Below, one piece after another: positions 1 through 7,969 of a stretch of 12,759 bases of DNA. The notes under the pieces are model-generated. The model made no database searches and was not told the DNA's origin. It saw only the letters and a program-made list of their open reading frames with translations. The stretch spans positions 1 to 12,759 of the forward strand of contig CAMDGT010000016.1 of assembly GCA_945898025.1 (NCBI GenBank), written 5' to 3'. This DNA comes from Rickettsia typhi. Lineage in GTDB: Bacteria; Pseudomonadota; Alphaproteobacteria; Rickettsiales; UBA1997. How positions within the stretch are numbered: the first letter of the stretch is position 1; each line of letters starts with the position of its first letter. The position numbers and the translations under genes are program-made.

Positions 1-79
1 ACCTGTAAAAATTTACCCCCAGCCCCATAAAATCTTAAATCCTAAATAATTCAGCTCCCAACCCTTTATCTCCATAGTT

Positions 80-101
80 TTTTTCGGGGGTTTTTCGGGG
101 G
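80..101. repeat. 11-bp tandem duplication, T5-C-G5
   Basis: Two exact adjacent copies of TTTTTCGGGGG, followed by another T6 run. It lies about 40 bases before the transposase relic in the otherwise featureless left flank (1-140). Only two G5 tracts are present, so a four-tract quadruplex cannot form on this strand. It may be a slippage product at the edge of the decayed insertion element. No function is claimed. Confidence 0.7.
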
Positions 102-140
102 TTTTTTGATCTAATTACACGAACTAAAAAACTCACCAAA

Positions 141-578
141 ATGGGCAATCCATTTGCTCAGCTCAATGAACAAATAAACTGGGAAGAATTCCGATCTAAT
201 ATTGCAATCATTAATGAGAAAGACCGCAAGAGTGCAGTAAAAGCAGGAGAAACTCCGGTCGAATGGAATCAACAAGAAAACAAATCCGTGCTAATCAAGA
301 AAGACCTTGATGCCCGATGGACGAAAAAAAGAATAAAGAAAATTACTACGGCTACAAGAGCCACATCAACGACGATCAAAGAGAAAAGCTCATCACTGCA
401 GAACAAAAAGCTTCAAACACCGAAAAATCTAGAATCAGATCAAGGGATGAAATAATCTTTAGTGCCCAAAGCTCACATGGTTCAACACTTCGTTCGAACA
501 ATCGAAATGATGAATCTGGTCTACAATATAATCCTTCTAGGGATTCGTTTAGGAATCTATCTGGGACAACTCAATTAA
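141..578 (+). pseudogene. IS5-family transposase, internally deleted and frameshifted relic
   Basis: What remains is three blocks of an IS5-type DDE transposase. Block one, residues 1-31 from the ATG at 141, has the N-terminal pattern ending in EKDRKS. Block two begins near nt 235 (GETPVEWN...) and contains DARWTKK, then continues in another frame with NKENYYGYKSHIN, the region typical of this family around the middle catalytic residue. Block three has KASNTEKSRIRSRDE, followed by MMNLVYN in the first frame again, ending at a TAA at 576-578. The sequence therefore runs frame 3, frame 2, frame 3. About 100 residues after EKDRKS, including the first catalytic Asp, and a further stretch after SHIN appear to be missing relative to the family's usual length of over 300 residues. 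The first frame change falls on an A7 run (324-330), where one more A would restore the frame. I could not identify terminal inverted repeats or a target duplication. Family assignment is by recognition of these motifs; the subgroup is unknown. The gene cannot encode an active transposase. Confidence 0.7.
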
Positions 579-654
579 ACGAGATGCGATATCTACCGGC
601 GACTACCTAAAACACAAAAACCACAACCAAAATTCATAAAAAACTTAAAAAACT

Positions 655-682
655 TTGACAAATTAAGCTGTAAAAATAAGAT
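655..682 (+). promoter_or_regulatory. Putative sigma70-type promoter upstream of the 804 gene
   Basis: A perfect -35 hexamer TTGACA (655-660) is followed, after 16 bases, by TAAGAT (677-682), which matches 4 of 6 -10 positions. This would start transcription near 690 and leave a leader of about 115 bases before the ATG at 804. The leader contains an AT-rich imperfect palindrome with outer arms TTAGTTTT (692-699) and AAAACTAA (714-721). The site lies just past the transposase relic, so it could derive from the element. Perfect -35 boxes are uncommon by chance, but AT-rich DNA gives many weak -10 matches. Confidence 0.4.
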
Positions 683-803
683 TTTTTTAACTTAGTTTTT
701 AATTTAAAAATTCAAAACTAACAAAATCTCTGAAGTTAAAATTTATTGGGTTAAATTTCGATTTTTAGAGGTTTCCTTATATTAATTTTTTTAATTATTT
801 TTT

Positions 804-1796
804 ATGAAACTAAGAAAAATTGCTACATTAGCAGCATTAGCCACTGTAACTGCAAATCGTAATAGTGAAGATTCTCCACTAATTTTTGCCACACAAGATT
901 ATCCCGTAGATGGAGAAAGACGTAATTCAAAGATCGATAGCGAGAAGGGAATACATACCAAAGAGATAACAGATAATAATTCTTATGAAAAAATTATACT
1001 TAAAAGTAATTTAGAACTTTTTGATTATTTGCAACTAAAAGGTTTGTGCGAAGATACTTTGCGACCAAAAATCATAAAGATCACTGCACGAAAAATTATT
1101 TCTGAATTAATTAAATTTGATCCAGAAACAGAAATATCAAATTTAATTGCATCACTTGAAAATAATCCAAAACTAAGAAACGATGTTGCATTATTAAGCC
1201 TTTTGGGAATTGGAGATCTAGCTCCTAATTATCCCGATACCGATAATAAACCAATAAAGAATGGTGAAGTTAATATGGTGACGAAAGATGGAAACAAATT
1301 ACAAATAATAGATCTTGATAGTTTAGGTATGGAAATTGATATGTCAGAGTTTTTTTATTATGGTGTAGATGCTTTTAAAAATGCTTTAGAAGTTTTGAAA
1401 AAAGACCCAGAGTTAAAAACAAAATCTTTAGAAAGATTAATAGAAATTTTTCCAAAGATGGATAAAGATAAAATAGAAAGATTATTTGATGAAAGAATAG
1501 AATTAATAGAAAAAGCAACAGAGGGTACTATAGCATCAAAAGATGATTTTTTAAATCTCCAGAAATTTTTAGACGAAGATACTAATGCAAATCGTAAAAA
1601 GCTAAATAGATTGCCTACTGAGATTCAAGAATGGTTTTTTGAAATAAAAAGATTTAATTATGCTATAAATGATGAAGAAAGAATAAGAGAAAACATAATA
1701 AGAAGAGAACAATTTGCTAATCAAGTACCAAGAAATCATGTAATAGAACCTGAATCGAAAGTCATTAAAAGTAAGAATCCTTCAAGAGAACTCTAA
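804..1796 (+). CDS. Hypothetical protein, possibly exported, with a weak kinase-like motif pair
   Basis: I do not recognise the family of this 330-residue protein. The N-terminus (MKLRKIATLAALATVTA) has basic residues and then about 12 small hydrophobic residues, resembling a short Sec signal peptide that could be cut after TVTA near residue 17. Residues 60-135 and 180-310 look helical and rich in charged residues (K, E, D). Between them, GIGDLAPN (135-142) and IIDLD (168-172) are spaced like the catalytic loop (GDxxxxN) and metal-binding (IDxD) motifs of protein-kinase-like phosphotransferases. No glycine-rich loop or ATP-binding lysine motif was identified, so this resemblance is weak and is only an inference. 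No Shine-Dalgarno sequence is visible before the ATG; the nearest purine stretch is over 30 bases upstream. The gene stands alone, with a putative promoter at 655-682, and codon use is AT-rich like its neighbours. A secreted host-interaction protein is possible but unproven. The uninterrupted length supports a real gene. Confidence 0.75.
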   Translation: MKLRKIATLAALATVTANRNSEDSPLIFATQDYPVDGERRNSKIDSEKGIHTKEITDNNSYEKIILKSNLELFDYLQLKGLCEDTLRPKIIKITARKIISELIKFDPETEISNLIASLENNPKLRNDVALLSLLGIGDLAPNYPDTDNKPIKNGEVNMVTKDGNKLQIIDLDSLGMEIDMSEFFYYGVDAFKNALEVLKKDPELKTKSLERLIEIFPKMDKDKIERLFDERIELIEKATEGTIASKDDFLNLQKFLDEDTNANRKKLNRLPTEIQEWFFEIKRFNYAINDEERIRENIIRREQFANQVPRNHVIEPESKVIKSKNPSREL

Positions 1797-1970
1797 ATAG
1801 TCCATCCTGAAATACTTCTCTACCCCTTTATTCACTTGAATCCAAACCAGTTTTAATCTATATTCATTTGATTTGAAGCAATCACGGTGCCGAGATTTGT
1901 ATCTACGGAATAAATCTCGGCCCTTCACGCCAACTCGCAAAGCAAGCTTGTGGGTTCTGGTCGCATCTAC
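1782..1970 (-). other. Reverse-strand open frame of 62 codons, status uncertain
   Basis: Between a TAA at 1973-1971 and a TGA at 1784-1782 the - strand is open for 62 codons and reads through the two stem-loops at 1889-1956. The predicted peptide is strongly basic (for example THKLALRVG and RDLFRRYKSRHRD). There is no ATG near its start, only TTG or GTG codons, and no ribosome binding site. Its end overlaps the last 15 bases of the 804 gene. Local GC is visibly higher than in the flanks. It may be the remnant of a repeated element or of a degraded gene rather than an expressed protein. Confidence 0.2.
1889..1956. repeat. Pair of adjacent stem-loops
   Basis: The first is a perfect 10-bp inverted repeat: GCCGAGATTT (1889-1898) and AAATCTCGGC (1912-1921), around a 13-base loop. 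The second, 10 bases later, pairs AACTCGCAA (1932-1940) with TTGTGGGTT (1948-1956), a 9-bp stem with two G-U pairs and a 7-base loop. Neither is followed by a T run on the + strand, and on the - strand no U tract follows either, so they are not standard intrinsic terminators. The G-U pairs favour RNA read from the + strand. They could be part of a dispersed palindromic element or a small structured RNA. Confidence 0.5.
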
Positions 1971-2253
1971 TTAACTTGCCCCTCAAATTCCCAAACCTGA
2001 TTAAATTCCAACCTCAAATCTAACAAAATAATTCCAAAAAGATGCAGTCCCTTTATAAGAAAATGCCTCTAGAAAAGGAGATTTTTAATTCTTTTTCTTC
2101 TCCTAATGCCTTCTTTGTTTGGACTTTAATACATCTGATTTCTACCCTTCGGAAACAAGAAGCTTCACCCCCCAAGACAAAACCCATTGTTGCCGTTAGT
2201 AGAAAGTATAGGGTTATAAATAAGGGTAGTTAATTGAAATTTCTGTTGCCAAC

Positions 2254-2282
2254 TTAATTTTACAGTGTTTAGATGTAATAAT
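2254..2282 (+). promoter_or_regulatory. Putative promoter of the efflux operon
   Basis: An extended -10 element, TG-T-AATAAT (2274-2282), matches 5 of 6 positions of TATAAT. It has a poor -35 candidate, TTAATT at 2254-2259, 17 bases before it. It would start transcription near 2289, about 50 bases before the ATG at 2339. The very AT-rich context makes chance matches likely. Confidence 0.3.
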
Positions 2283-2338
2283 ATTAAGAAATAACATTAT
2301 TCTAATAATAATTTAATAACTAAACTACAAATCAAAAA

Positions 2339-3552
2339 ATGCGTTATTTGCTTGCCTTGTTGTTGATTTTTGCATATTCACCAGCTTTTTCTAGCGTTTA
2401 TTCGCTTGATAAATTATTGGAAATCGGAGAAAAAAACAGTGAAAACATTAAGGCGGTGGAATATTTTGCAAATTCTCAATTACATCTTGCTAAGCAACAA
2501 AAATATTGGTCTAATCCTAATGTTGGCTTTGAGAATTCCAAAAATAGCGATAATTTTATAATTAGTCAAACAGTGCCGTTTTATAATAAATTAAGCAGTA
2601 AATATAAAATAGAAGAGTCGGAATATAAAATATTAAGCATCAAGAAGAATGAAACCGCTTTGTTAGTGAAAGCAGAAATATTTAATCTTGCTTATCAATA
2701 TTACGGATTGCAAAAAAAGATTAAATTATTTGAAAAAAGAATTTCAAGATTATCTTCAGTGGATAAATATTTATCAAATATTGTCCTTGTTTCGCCAACA
2801 AAGCATTCTCAAGCTTATATTGTTAAAGATAAAATCAGTTTATTAAAAAGAGATTTAATCAAAATGGAATCTTCACTTTATCAAATTTGGAATAAAATGA
2901 ATATTTTCTTGCAGTTAGAAGAAGTGCCAGATGTAGAAATAAAATTTTATGCAAAAAAGCCCTTTAATCAAATTAATCAAGTTGAGTTTATTGATAAATC
3001 TATAGATCAGAACCTTTTTCTAAGGCAACAAAAACAAGCAATTGAAAAATATAAAGCAGAAATTTCTTTTGCTAAAATTGAACAAATGTCAGATTTAAGC
3101 ATTTCTGTAACTAATAGCTCTTCATCGAGTTCTAGTCAAGGTGCTGGTGGTGGATCGAACAAGATAGGGTTTTCGGTACCACTGCCTTTAATTAATAGAA
3201 ATCAACAAAAAATATATGCCCTCGAATCAAGAATTAAAGGGTTGCAGGCTAATTATAAATTTGAAGAAACTCAATTTATTAACCTAGCGAGAAATGCAAT
3301 CAATGAATATAATGCTTTATTGGAGATAGAAAAAAATTTCCAATGCATAAAATTGACAATATTATTGCCAGATTAAATTCAGCGAATAGCGATTTTCAGA
3401 AGGGAGTCCTTGATTTTATAACTTATGTTGAGTTTGATGCTCAAGAATATAACATAATTGAAGCCTCTATAGATACACAAATTGCGATTGCAGAAATATA
3501 CTCAAAATTAATGGTGCAATCGGGAAATTTTACAATTCCTCAATATGAATAA
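2339..3552 (+). pseudogene. TolC-family outer-membrane efflux factor (CzcC/CusC-like), one frameshift
   Basis: Outer-membrane channel proteins of this family form the exit duct of tripartite efflux pumps. The first frame (2339-3376) starts with a clear signal peptide (MRYLLALLLIF..., likely cut after AFS). It then shows the helical, Lys/Gln-rich pattern of the family, a Ser-rich stretch before residue 270, and GFSVPLPLINRNQQ around 277-290, a signature of TolC-like proteins. The C-terminal helices continue in another frame (3343-3552) without loss of sequence. Adding one A to the A7 run at 3330-3336 joins the halves into one 404-residue protein, close to the usual length, so a single-base deletion is the simplest explanation. 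Its last 8 bases overlap the start of the RND pump gene, showing that the two were a translationally coupled operon. Slippage at the A tract could make some full-length product; see the separate entry. Without rescue, the N-terminal product lacks about 68 C-terminal residues and is probably inactive. Confidence 0.8.
3330..3337 (+). other. A7 tract with in-phase slippery heptamer at the frameshift
   Basis: The upstream frame reads GAA AAA AAT TTC, so the bases 3331-3337 form A_AAA_AAT, matching the X_XXY_YYZ rule for -1 ribosomal slippage in the correct phase. A -1 shift, or transcription adding one A, would enter the downstream TolC frame directly. No strong downstream stem-loop or upstream Shine-Dalgarno stimulator was seen. 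Rescue by polymerase slippage at poly(A) tracts is documented in AT-rich insect endosymbionts, usually at somewhat longer tracts, so here it is only a possibility. Confidence 0.4.
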
Positions 3553-6500
3553 AATAGAACTAATATTTAAAAAGATTATTGACTGCAGGTGGTATATTCT
3601 ACTGCTGTTTGGCTTTATCGCAATTTTCGGATTTTTATCTTTGAAAAATATTAAGCTTGATGCGATTCCCGATATAACCAACAAGCAAGTTGTAATTAAT
3701 ACTAAAACTGGGGCGATGGACCCCTCAAGAGTTGAAAAATCAGTAACTTATCCAGTAGAATCTGCTCTTTATGGGCTTCAGGGCTTGGTTGATATGAGGT
3801 CTCTTTCAAAGTTTGGATTATCTCAATTGGTGTTGATTTTCCGCGATGATGTTGATATATATTTTGCACGAGAACAGGTTTTACAAAGATTGTCATCTCT
3901 CCGCGATGAATTACCGCCAAATATTAGCCCCACTATTGCCCCATTAACTACGGGCATTGGAGAAATTATAATGTATAGAGTTTATAGTAAAATTGGTGAT
4001 AATAATTTAACAAAACTTAGAACCGCACAACAATTAGTTATAGCAAGAGAGCTTAAAAAAGTTTCAGGTGTTGCAGAAGTTGATACTATGGGTGGCTTTG
4101 AAAGAGAGATACATCTTAATATTAATTCTGCAAGAATGATTGCACTTGGAATGAATCCACAAAAATTAATTAATCAATTAAAAACTATTGGCGAGAATTA
4201 TGGCGGTGGCTATATTGAAAAAGATGATAAGCAAGCAATAGTAAGGACTTATCCTAACCTTAAGAATTATCAAGATATTATGAATATTCCGGTAAAAATT
4301 AATCATAATGGCGATTTAATTAATCTGGATAAGTTGATAGATGTTAGGCAGGATTACTCCCAAAGGCTTGGTTTAGCGACATATAATGGTCAAGAATCAG
4401 TTATTGGAACGGTGTTTTTGCAATCTGGTGAAAATGCAAGAGATGTGTTGATAAAAGTTAAAAATGAAATCAACAAAATTAATCAAAAAAGCGAAGATAT
4501 TGCCATTGAGATTCTTTATGATAGGCAATTTCTAACCGATTCCACAATTAAGGTGGCGATAAAAAACTTATTAGAGAGAATATTATTGGTGATAGGAGTT
4601 TTGTGCATTCTATTAGGTAATTTGAGAATAGGCTTGATTGTTGCGGTTTCAATTCCTTTTTGCATTTTGATTCTATCAATTTTTATGAGAATATTTAATA
4701 TTTCTGCTAATTTAATGAGCCTTGGTGCAATTGATTTCGGTTTGTTGGTTGATTCTTCAGTGGTGCTAATTGAGAGAATTATTAGTGGTTTGTATTTTTA
4801 TAAAAATCAAGATGAAAAAACCAACCAAATTGCCAAAATAACTGCTTCGGTTTTTAAGCCAGTATTTCTGGGTATTATTATCATAATATTGGTTTATGTT
4901 CCTATTTTGTTATTTTCTGGAATCGAAGGGAAAACTTTTAAACCAATGGCAATTAATGTCGCGATTAGCCTTTTTGCAAGTGTTTTGATCGCCTTTTTAT
5001 TAATGCCGGTTTTGGCATTCTTTTTCATTAAAAATGGCAATCATGGCGAAACTAAAATATTTGATTATATTTTAGTTTTTTATGATAAAATATTGCTAAT
5101 TGTTCTTGAGAAACCAATTAGGGCAATTATTCCTTGCGGTTTATTTTTTATTTTATCGTCAATAGCTTTCTTTAGAATGTCGGTAGACTTTCTTCCTGAA
5201 TTAAATGAGGGAGATGTAGTCTACACTATTGTTGCTCCAGAAGGTGCTAGTCTTTCAAAAACTAAAGAAATTATTCAAGAAATAGAAAAAAACATTCTTC
5301 AAAACCCAGAAGTTGAAAAGACTTTTTCTCGCATTGGCACTAGTCAGGCAGGGCTAGACCCTATGCCACAAAATGCTGGCGATATATTTATTTTATTGTC
5401 AGAAGGGCATAAAATCAATGCTCCCGCAATATCTAGCGTGATTTATAAAAAATTGACCGATAGCAATATGCAAAGCTATGAAATAACCGAGACTCAGCCA
5501 ATTAAAATGAGATTTAACGAGATCTTAGAAGGCAGTAGGGCAGATATATCATTAAAAATCTTTGGTGATGATTTAAATATCTTGATGAATGCAACGAATC
5601 AAATTATTTCCTTACTGAAGGATGATAAAAATATTAAGCAGATAGAAGAAGATTTTATTAATTCAATTAGAAAAACCTCAACAATAGATATTATTCCTAA
5701 TTATAGTCAAATTATGAGATATCAAGTTAGTATGTCAGATGTAAATTCTGGTTTTGCGGATGCGATGAGTGGTTTTAAGCTGGGAAATTTTTACGAATCG
5801 GAATTTCCAATATCAATTTTATTGCATTTAGATGAAAAAAACAGAAATAAAATTGAGTCAATAGGCGGTATCCCAATAGGTTTAAGTGATGGCGGTAGTT
5901 TTCCTCTTTCTAAGATAGCAGAAATAAAAGAAGGTCAAGATATAACTTCAATTCCTAGAATATTTGGCAAGAGATATTCTAGTCTTTCGATTTATCTTAA
6001 TAATACAAATTATGCTAAATTTATTAGTGAAGCGGAGAAAAAAATCAAACAAGAAAAAATAGTTCCAGAAAATTATCGCCTCGAATGGAGCGGAAGATTT
6101 AAAAATCTAAATAGTGCTAAGAAGCAGATATTTCTCGTTATTCCAGTAATTTTGTTATTGATATTTGGCTTGCTTTATAAAATGTTTAAAAATATTAAGA
6201 ATGTTTTAATAATATTCACTTCAATTCCTTTTGGCTTAAGTGGCGGAGTGTTTTTATTGTTTATTTGCGATATACCAGTTACAATTTCGGTTTATATTGG
6301 CTTTATTGCTTTAATAGGGATTAGCTTACTAAATTCAATAATTTTGATTGATACAATCAATAAAGAGAATGACTTGAGGAAATCTTGTATTTCTCGTTTA
6401 AGACCAATCATAATGACTGCTCTTGTTGCAAGCCTTGGTTTTGTGCCTATGGCATTTTCTAGCGGTATTGGTTCAGAAGTTCAACGGCCTCTTGCTATTA

Positions 6501-6592
6501 CTGTTATTGGTGGAATTATCAGTTCAACTATTGCAACAATTATTCTTACTCCAATTTTGGTAAAAAAGTTTCTAAGAAAAGATGTTATTTAG
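3545..6592 (+). CDS. czcA: Heavy-metal efflux RND pump, CzcA/CusA family
   Basis: This inner-membrane proton antiporter would drive export of divalent metal ions through a tripartite complex. The 1015-residue length is close to the family's roughly 1040. The layout is typical: a membrane helix near 15-33, a periplasmic domain, helices from about 343 to 490, a helix near 527-545, a second periplasmic domain, and helices from about 861 to the end. GAIDFGLLVDSSVV in the fourth helix carries D397 and D403, the acidic pair of the heavy-metal subclass. DPMPQN (605-610) and QPIKMRFNE (651-659) are subclass hallmarks, and the latter resembles CzcA/CnrA more than the copper-silver CusA proteins. GSEVQRPLA near the last helices is also characteristic. 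The ATG overlaps the end of the TolC-like gene by 8 bases, implying translational coupling. No membrane fusion protein gene is in the window. The frame is fully intact, unlike its partner. Substrate (Zn, Co, Cd or Ni) cannot be fixed from sequence. Confidence 0.93.
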   Translation: MNKIELIFKKIIDCRWYILLLFGFIAIFGFLSLKNIKLDAIPDITNKQVVINTKTGAMDPSRVEKSVTYPVESALYGLQGLVDMRSLSKFGLSQLVLIFRDDVDIYFAREQVLQRLSSLRDELPPNISPTIAPLTTGIGEIIMYRVYSKIGDNNLTKLRTAQQLVIARELKKVSGVAEVDTMGGFEREIHLNINSARMIALGMNPQKLINQLKTIGENYGGGYIEKDDKQAIVRTYPNLKNYQDIMNIPVKINHNGDLINLDKLIDVRQDYSQRLGLATYNGQESVIGTVFLQSGENARDVLIKVKNEINKINQKSEDIAIEILYDRQFLTDSTIKVAIKNLLERILLVIGVLCILLGNLRIGLIVAVSIPFCILILSIFMRIFNISANLMSLGAIDFGLLVDSSVVLIERIISGLYFYKNQDEKTNQIAKITASVFKPVFLGIIIIILVYVPILLFSGIEGKTFKPMAINVAISLFASVLIAFLLMPVLAFFFIKNGNHGETKIFDYILVFYDKILLIVLEKPIRAIIPCGLFFILSSIAFFRMSVDFLPELNEGDVVYTIVAPEGASLSKTKEIIQEIEKNILQNPEVEKTFSRIGTSQAGLDPMPQNAGDIFILLSEGHKINAPAISSVIYKKLTDSNMQSYEITETQPIKMRFNEILEGSRADISLKIFGDDLNILMNATNQIISLLKDDKNIKQIEEDFINSIRKTSTIDIIPNYSQIMRYQVSMSDVNSGFADAMSGFKLGNFYESEFPISILLHLDEKNRNKIESIGGIPIGLSDGGSFPLSKIAEIKEGQDITSIPRIFGKRYSSLSIYLNNTNYAKFISEAEKKIKQEKIVPENYRLEWSGRFKNLNSAKKQIFLVIPVILLLIFGLLYKMFKNIKNVLIIFTSIPFGLSGGVFLLFICDIPVTISVYIGFIALIGISLLNSIILIDTINKENDLRKSCISRLRPIIMTALVASLGFVPMAFSSGIGSEVQRPLAITVIGGIISSTIATIILTPILVKKFLRKDVI

Positions 6593-6857
6593 GGTTATTT
6601 TTAAGTATGGTTTTTTACTTCGGCGAGTTAAAAAACCGCAAGGATAAAGTCCTCTTTTGGTGAAGTTATATTTCCAACCATCAACGGCAAGTGTTTGAAA
6701 CTCCTTGATGCCGTTGTGTAATAGAGTTCAAAGCCTACCAACATCATTACAACTGCATTGAGCCTTTCCAGCTCTAAAAATTGCTAAGCATGCAATGCTC
6801 TTTGTAAAGGTTCTGAGTTATTGTTTTATCTTTTTGGTTGATTGTTCAACAACAAAA
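6593..6857. other. Structured intergenic segment between convergent genes
   Basis: It contains two inverted repeats. GGTTTTTTA (6609-6617) pairs with TAAAAAACC (6629-6637) over a 9-bp stem just after the pump gene's stop. CAACGGCA (6682-6689) pairs with TGCCGTTG (6709-6716) over 8 bp with a 19-base loop. The first could slow polymerase, but lacks a following T run in either direction. The segment is richer in G and C than its flanks. On the - strand, two overlapping frames are open over most of its length, one of them interrupted by a single TGA, suggesting a degraded coding or repeat sequence. No recognised protein or RNA family was found. Confidence 0.45.
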
Positions 6858-7969
6858 CTATTCAGATTTTTCTACTCTCCATGTAATATTTAACTTGCTA
6901 AGATTTTCTAAATATTCATCTAAGTTAATTATATCAACACAAGGCTTTGCACCAATTTCATTTATTTCATTATTAGCAAATTTTTTTGCTATAATAATTG
7001 CAGGAGTGCTTGGAATATAAAGTCCATCTCCATTTTTGGCAAATATTTCAAACATAACTTTCTTTTTTTGAGATTTTTTATCTTTGCCTTTCATCAACAT
7101 ATAAAAACCACTATCGTCTTTTCCTATAAAATCAAGTAAAAAAGATATTTTCAATAATATTTTGGCCCAAGATTGCAGAGATTTTATTAATCTAATTTTT
7201 ACAAGCCATGATAGAAAAAGCAGAATTATATGAAGGAATTTAAATTCTAAACCCGCCTTAAATCTAATAGTTTTTAAGGTTGGGTATCGTTTAGGGAAAA
7301 GTTCTAAATCTGGTATATCGCAATTTCCCAAAGGGCGATTATTAAGATTCCAGAATTTTCTAAAAGAAAGATCTAGCCAGCCATAAACATCTTGCATTTC
7401 GCCTTTTATCAAAGTTTTAAAGGACTTGCCAGCATAACTAAGAACCGCCTCAGTAGTTGCAACCTCTATTGGTAAGTTGAGCAGTGGCAATTGCATATTC
7501 TATTTCTTCTAAATTTTCAAATTCATTAATATATTTATCAATAATAGCGCTTGTTAAACAGGGAACAGAGCTTGCGCCTGAGCAGATTAAAACCCCAGCC
7601 TTTTTTGCTTCACTATCTAAAGATGTTATGTTGTTAACAAATTTTCTAGCATCCGCTAAATCTACATAGTGACATTTTTGTTTTATGCAAGATTGAGCTA
7701 CCCTTATATGACTGCTCTTGATAAGGACCAGATGTGTGTATTACTAAGTTTGGATTTATTTGTGATAATGACTCTAAAATATTATTATCAATATCTAATT
7801 TTGCAGCCTTAGCAGGATTGATTGCATTTAAAGATTTTGCAAACTCCTCAGCTTTTGATAGGTTTCTGCCAGCAATAATAAGTTCAATATTTTTTTCCTG
7901 TGCAAGGCATTTGGCGATATGTTTACCAAAATTACCGTATCCGCCAATTAATAAAACTTTAATTTTCAA
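6858..7969 (-). pseudogene. Saccharopine dehydrogenase-like NAD(P)-binding protein, two frameshifts
   Basis: The N-terminus KIKVLLIGGYGNFGKHIAKC is a Rossmann fold with GGYGNFG, followed by IIAGRNLSKAEE and NPNLVIHTSGPYQ, as in the saccharopine dehydrogenase NADP-binding family. Many members of this family are not lysine-pathway enzymes. The frame breaks at GGG 7703-7701, where one extra G precedes VAQSCIKQKCHYVDLADARK, and again near 7461, where one extra T precedes ATTEAVLSYAGK. Removing both gives a continuous 369-residue protein ending at 6858, with C-terminal membrane-leaning helices (LLFLSWLVKI). The start is taken as TTG 7969-7967 because AAGGAGGT lies 2 bases upstream and the Rossmann motif begins at once. 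An in-frame ATG at 8008 would add 13 residues with no such site. The gene overlaps the end of the DUF4166 gene by 11 bases. These proteins commonly neighbour or are fused to DUF4166. The product is probably lost unless the indels are sequencing errors; the true role is unknown. Confidence 0.8.

Larger units (their letters stand above)
1797..2338. other. 542-base intergenic region with no convincing gene
   Basis: This gap separates the 804 gene from the efflux operon. It contains two stem-loops (1889-1956), most of a reverse open frame (1782-1970), a second reverse open frame of 44 residues (2053-2187, starting MGFVLGGEA, including VEIRCIKVQTKK), and a + strand frame at 2042-2233 with no recognisable content. 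The two GC-richer patches, roughly 1885-1990 and 2050-2210, are separated by AT-rich DNA typical of the window, as if they were inserted or retained pieces of something else. The last 70 bases are very AT-rich and hold a possible promoter for the operon. No tRNA-like fold or transposase motif was found. Confidence 0.6.

Noticed and set aside
80..101. G-quadruplex from the G5 tracts
   Set aside because: Only two G tracts are present; an intramolecular four-stranded structure needs four.
324..331. A7G run in the transposase relic as a programmed frameshift site
   Set aside because: Some insertion elements use A-rich slippage, but here the phase does not fit A_AAA_AAG in the upstream frame, and the gene has large deletions and a second frame change, so simple decay is more likely.
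2042..2233. + strand open frame of 63 codons
   Set aside because: No ribosome binding site, no recognisable family and irregular composition; the reverse strand of the same segment looks more protein-like.
3702..3920. Open frame of 72 codons on the - strand
   Set aside because: Lies wholly inside the clearly conserved RND pump gene; it has no protein-like motif and is a shadow.
6609..6637. Intrinsic terminator after the pump gene
   Set aside because: The stem is AT-rich and no T run follows it on either strand, so the standard terminator form is not met.
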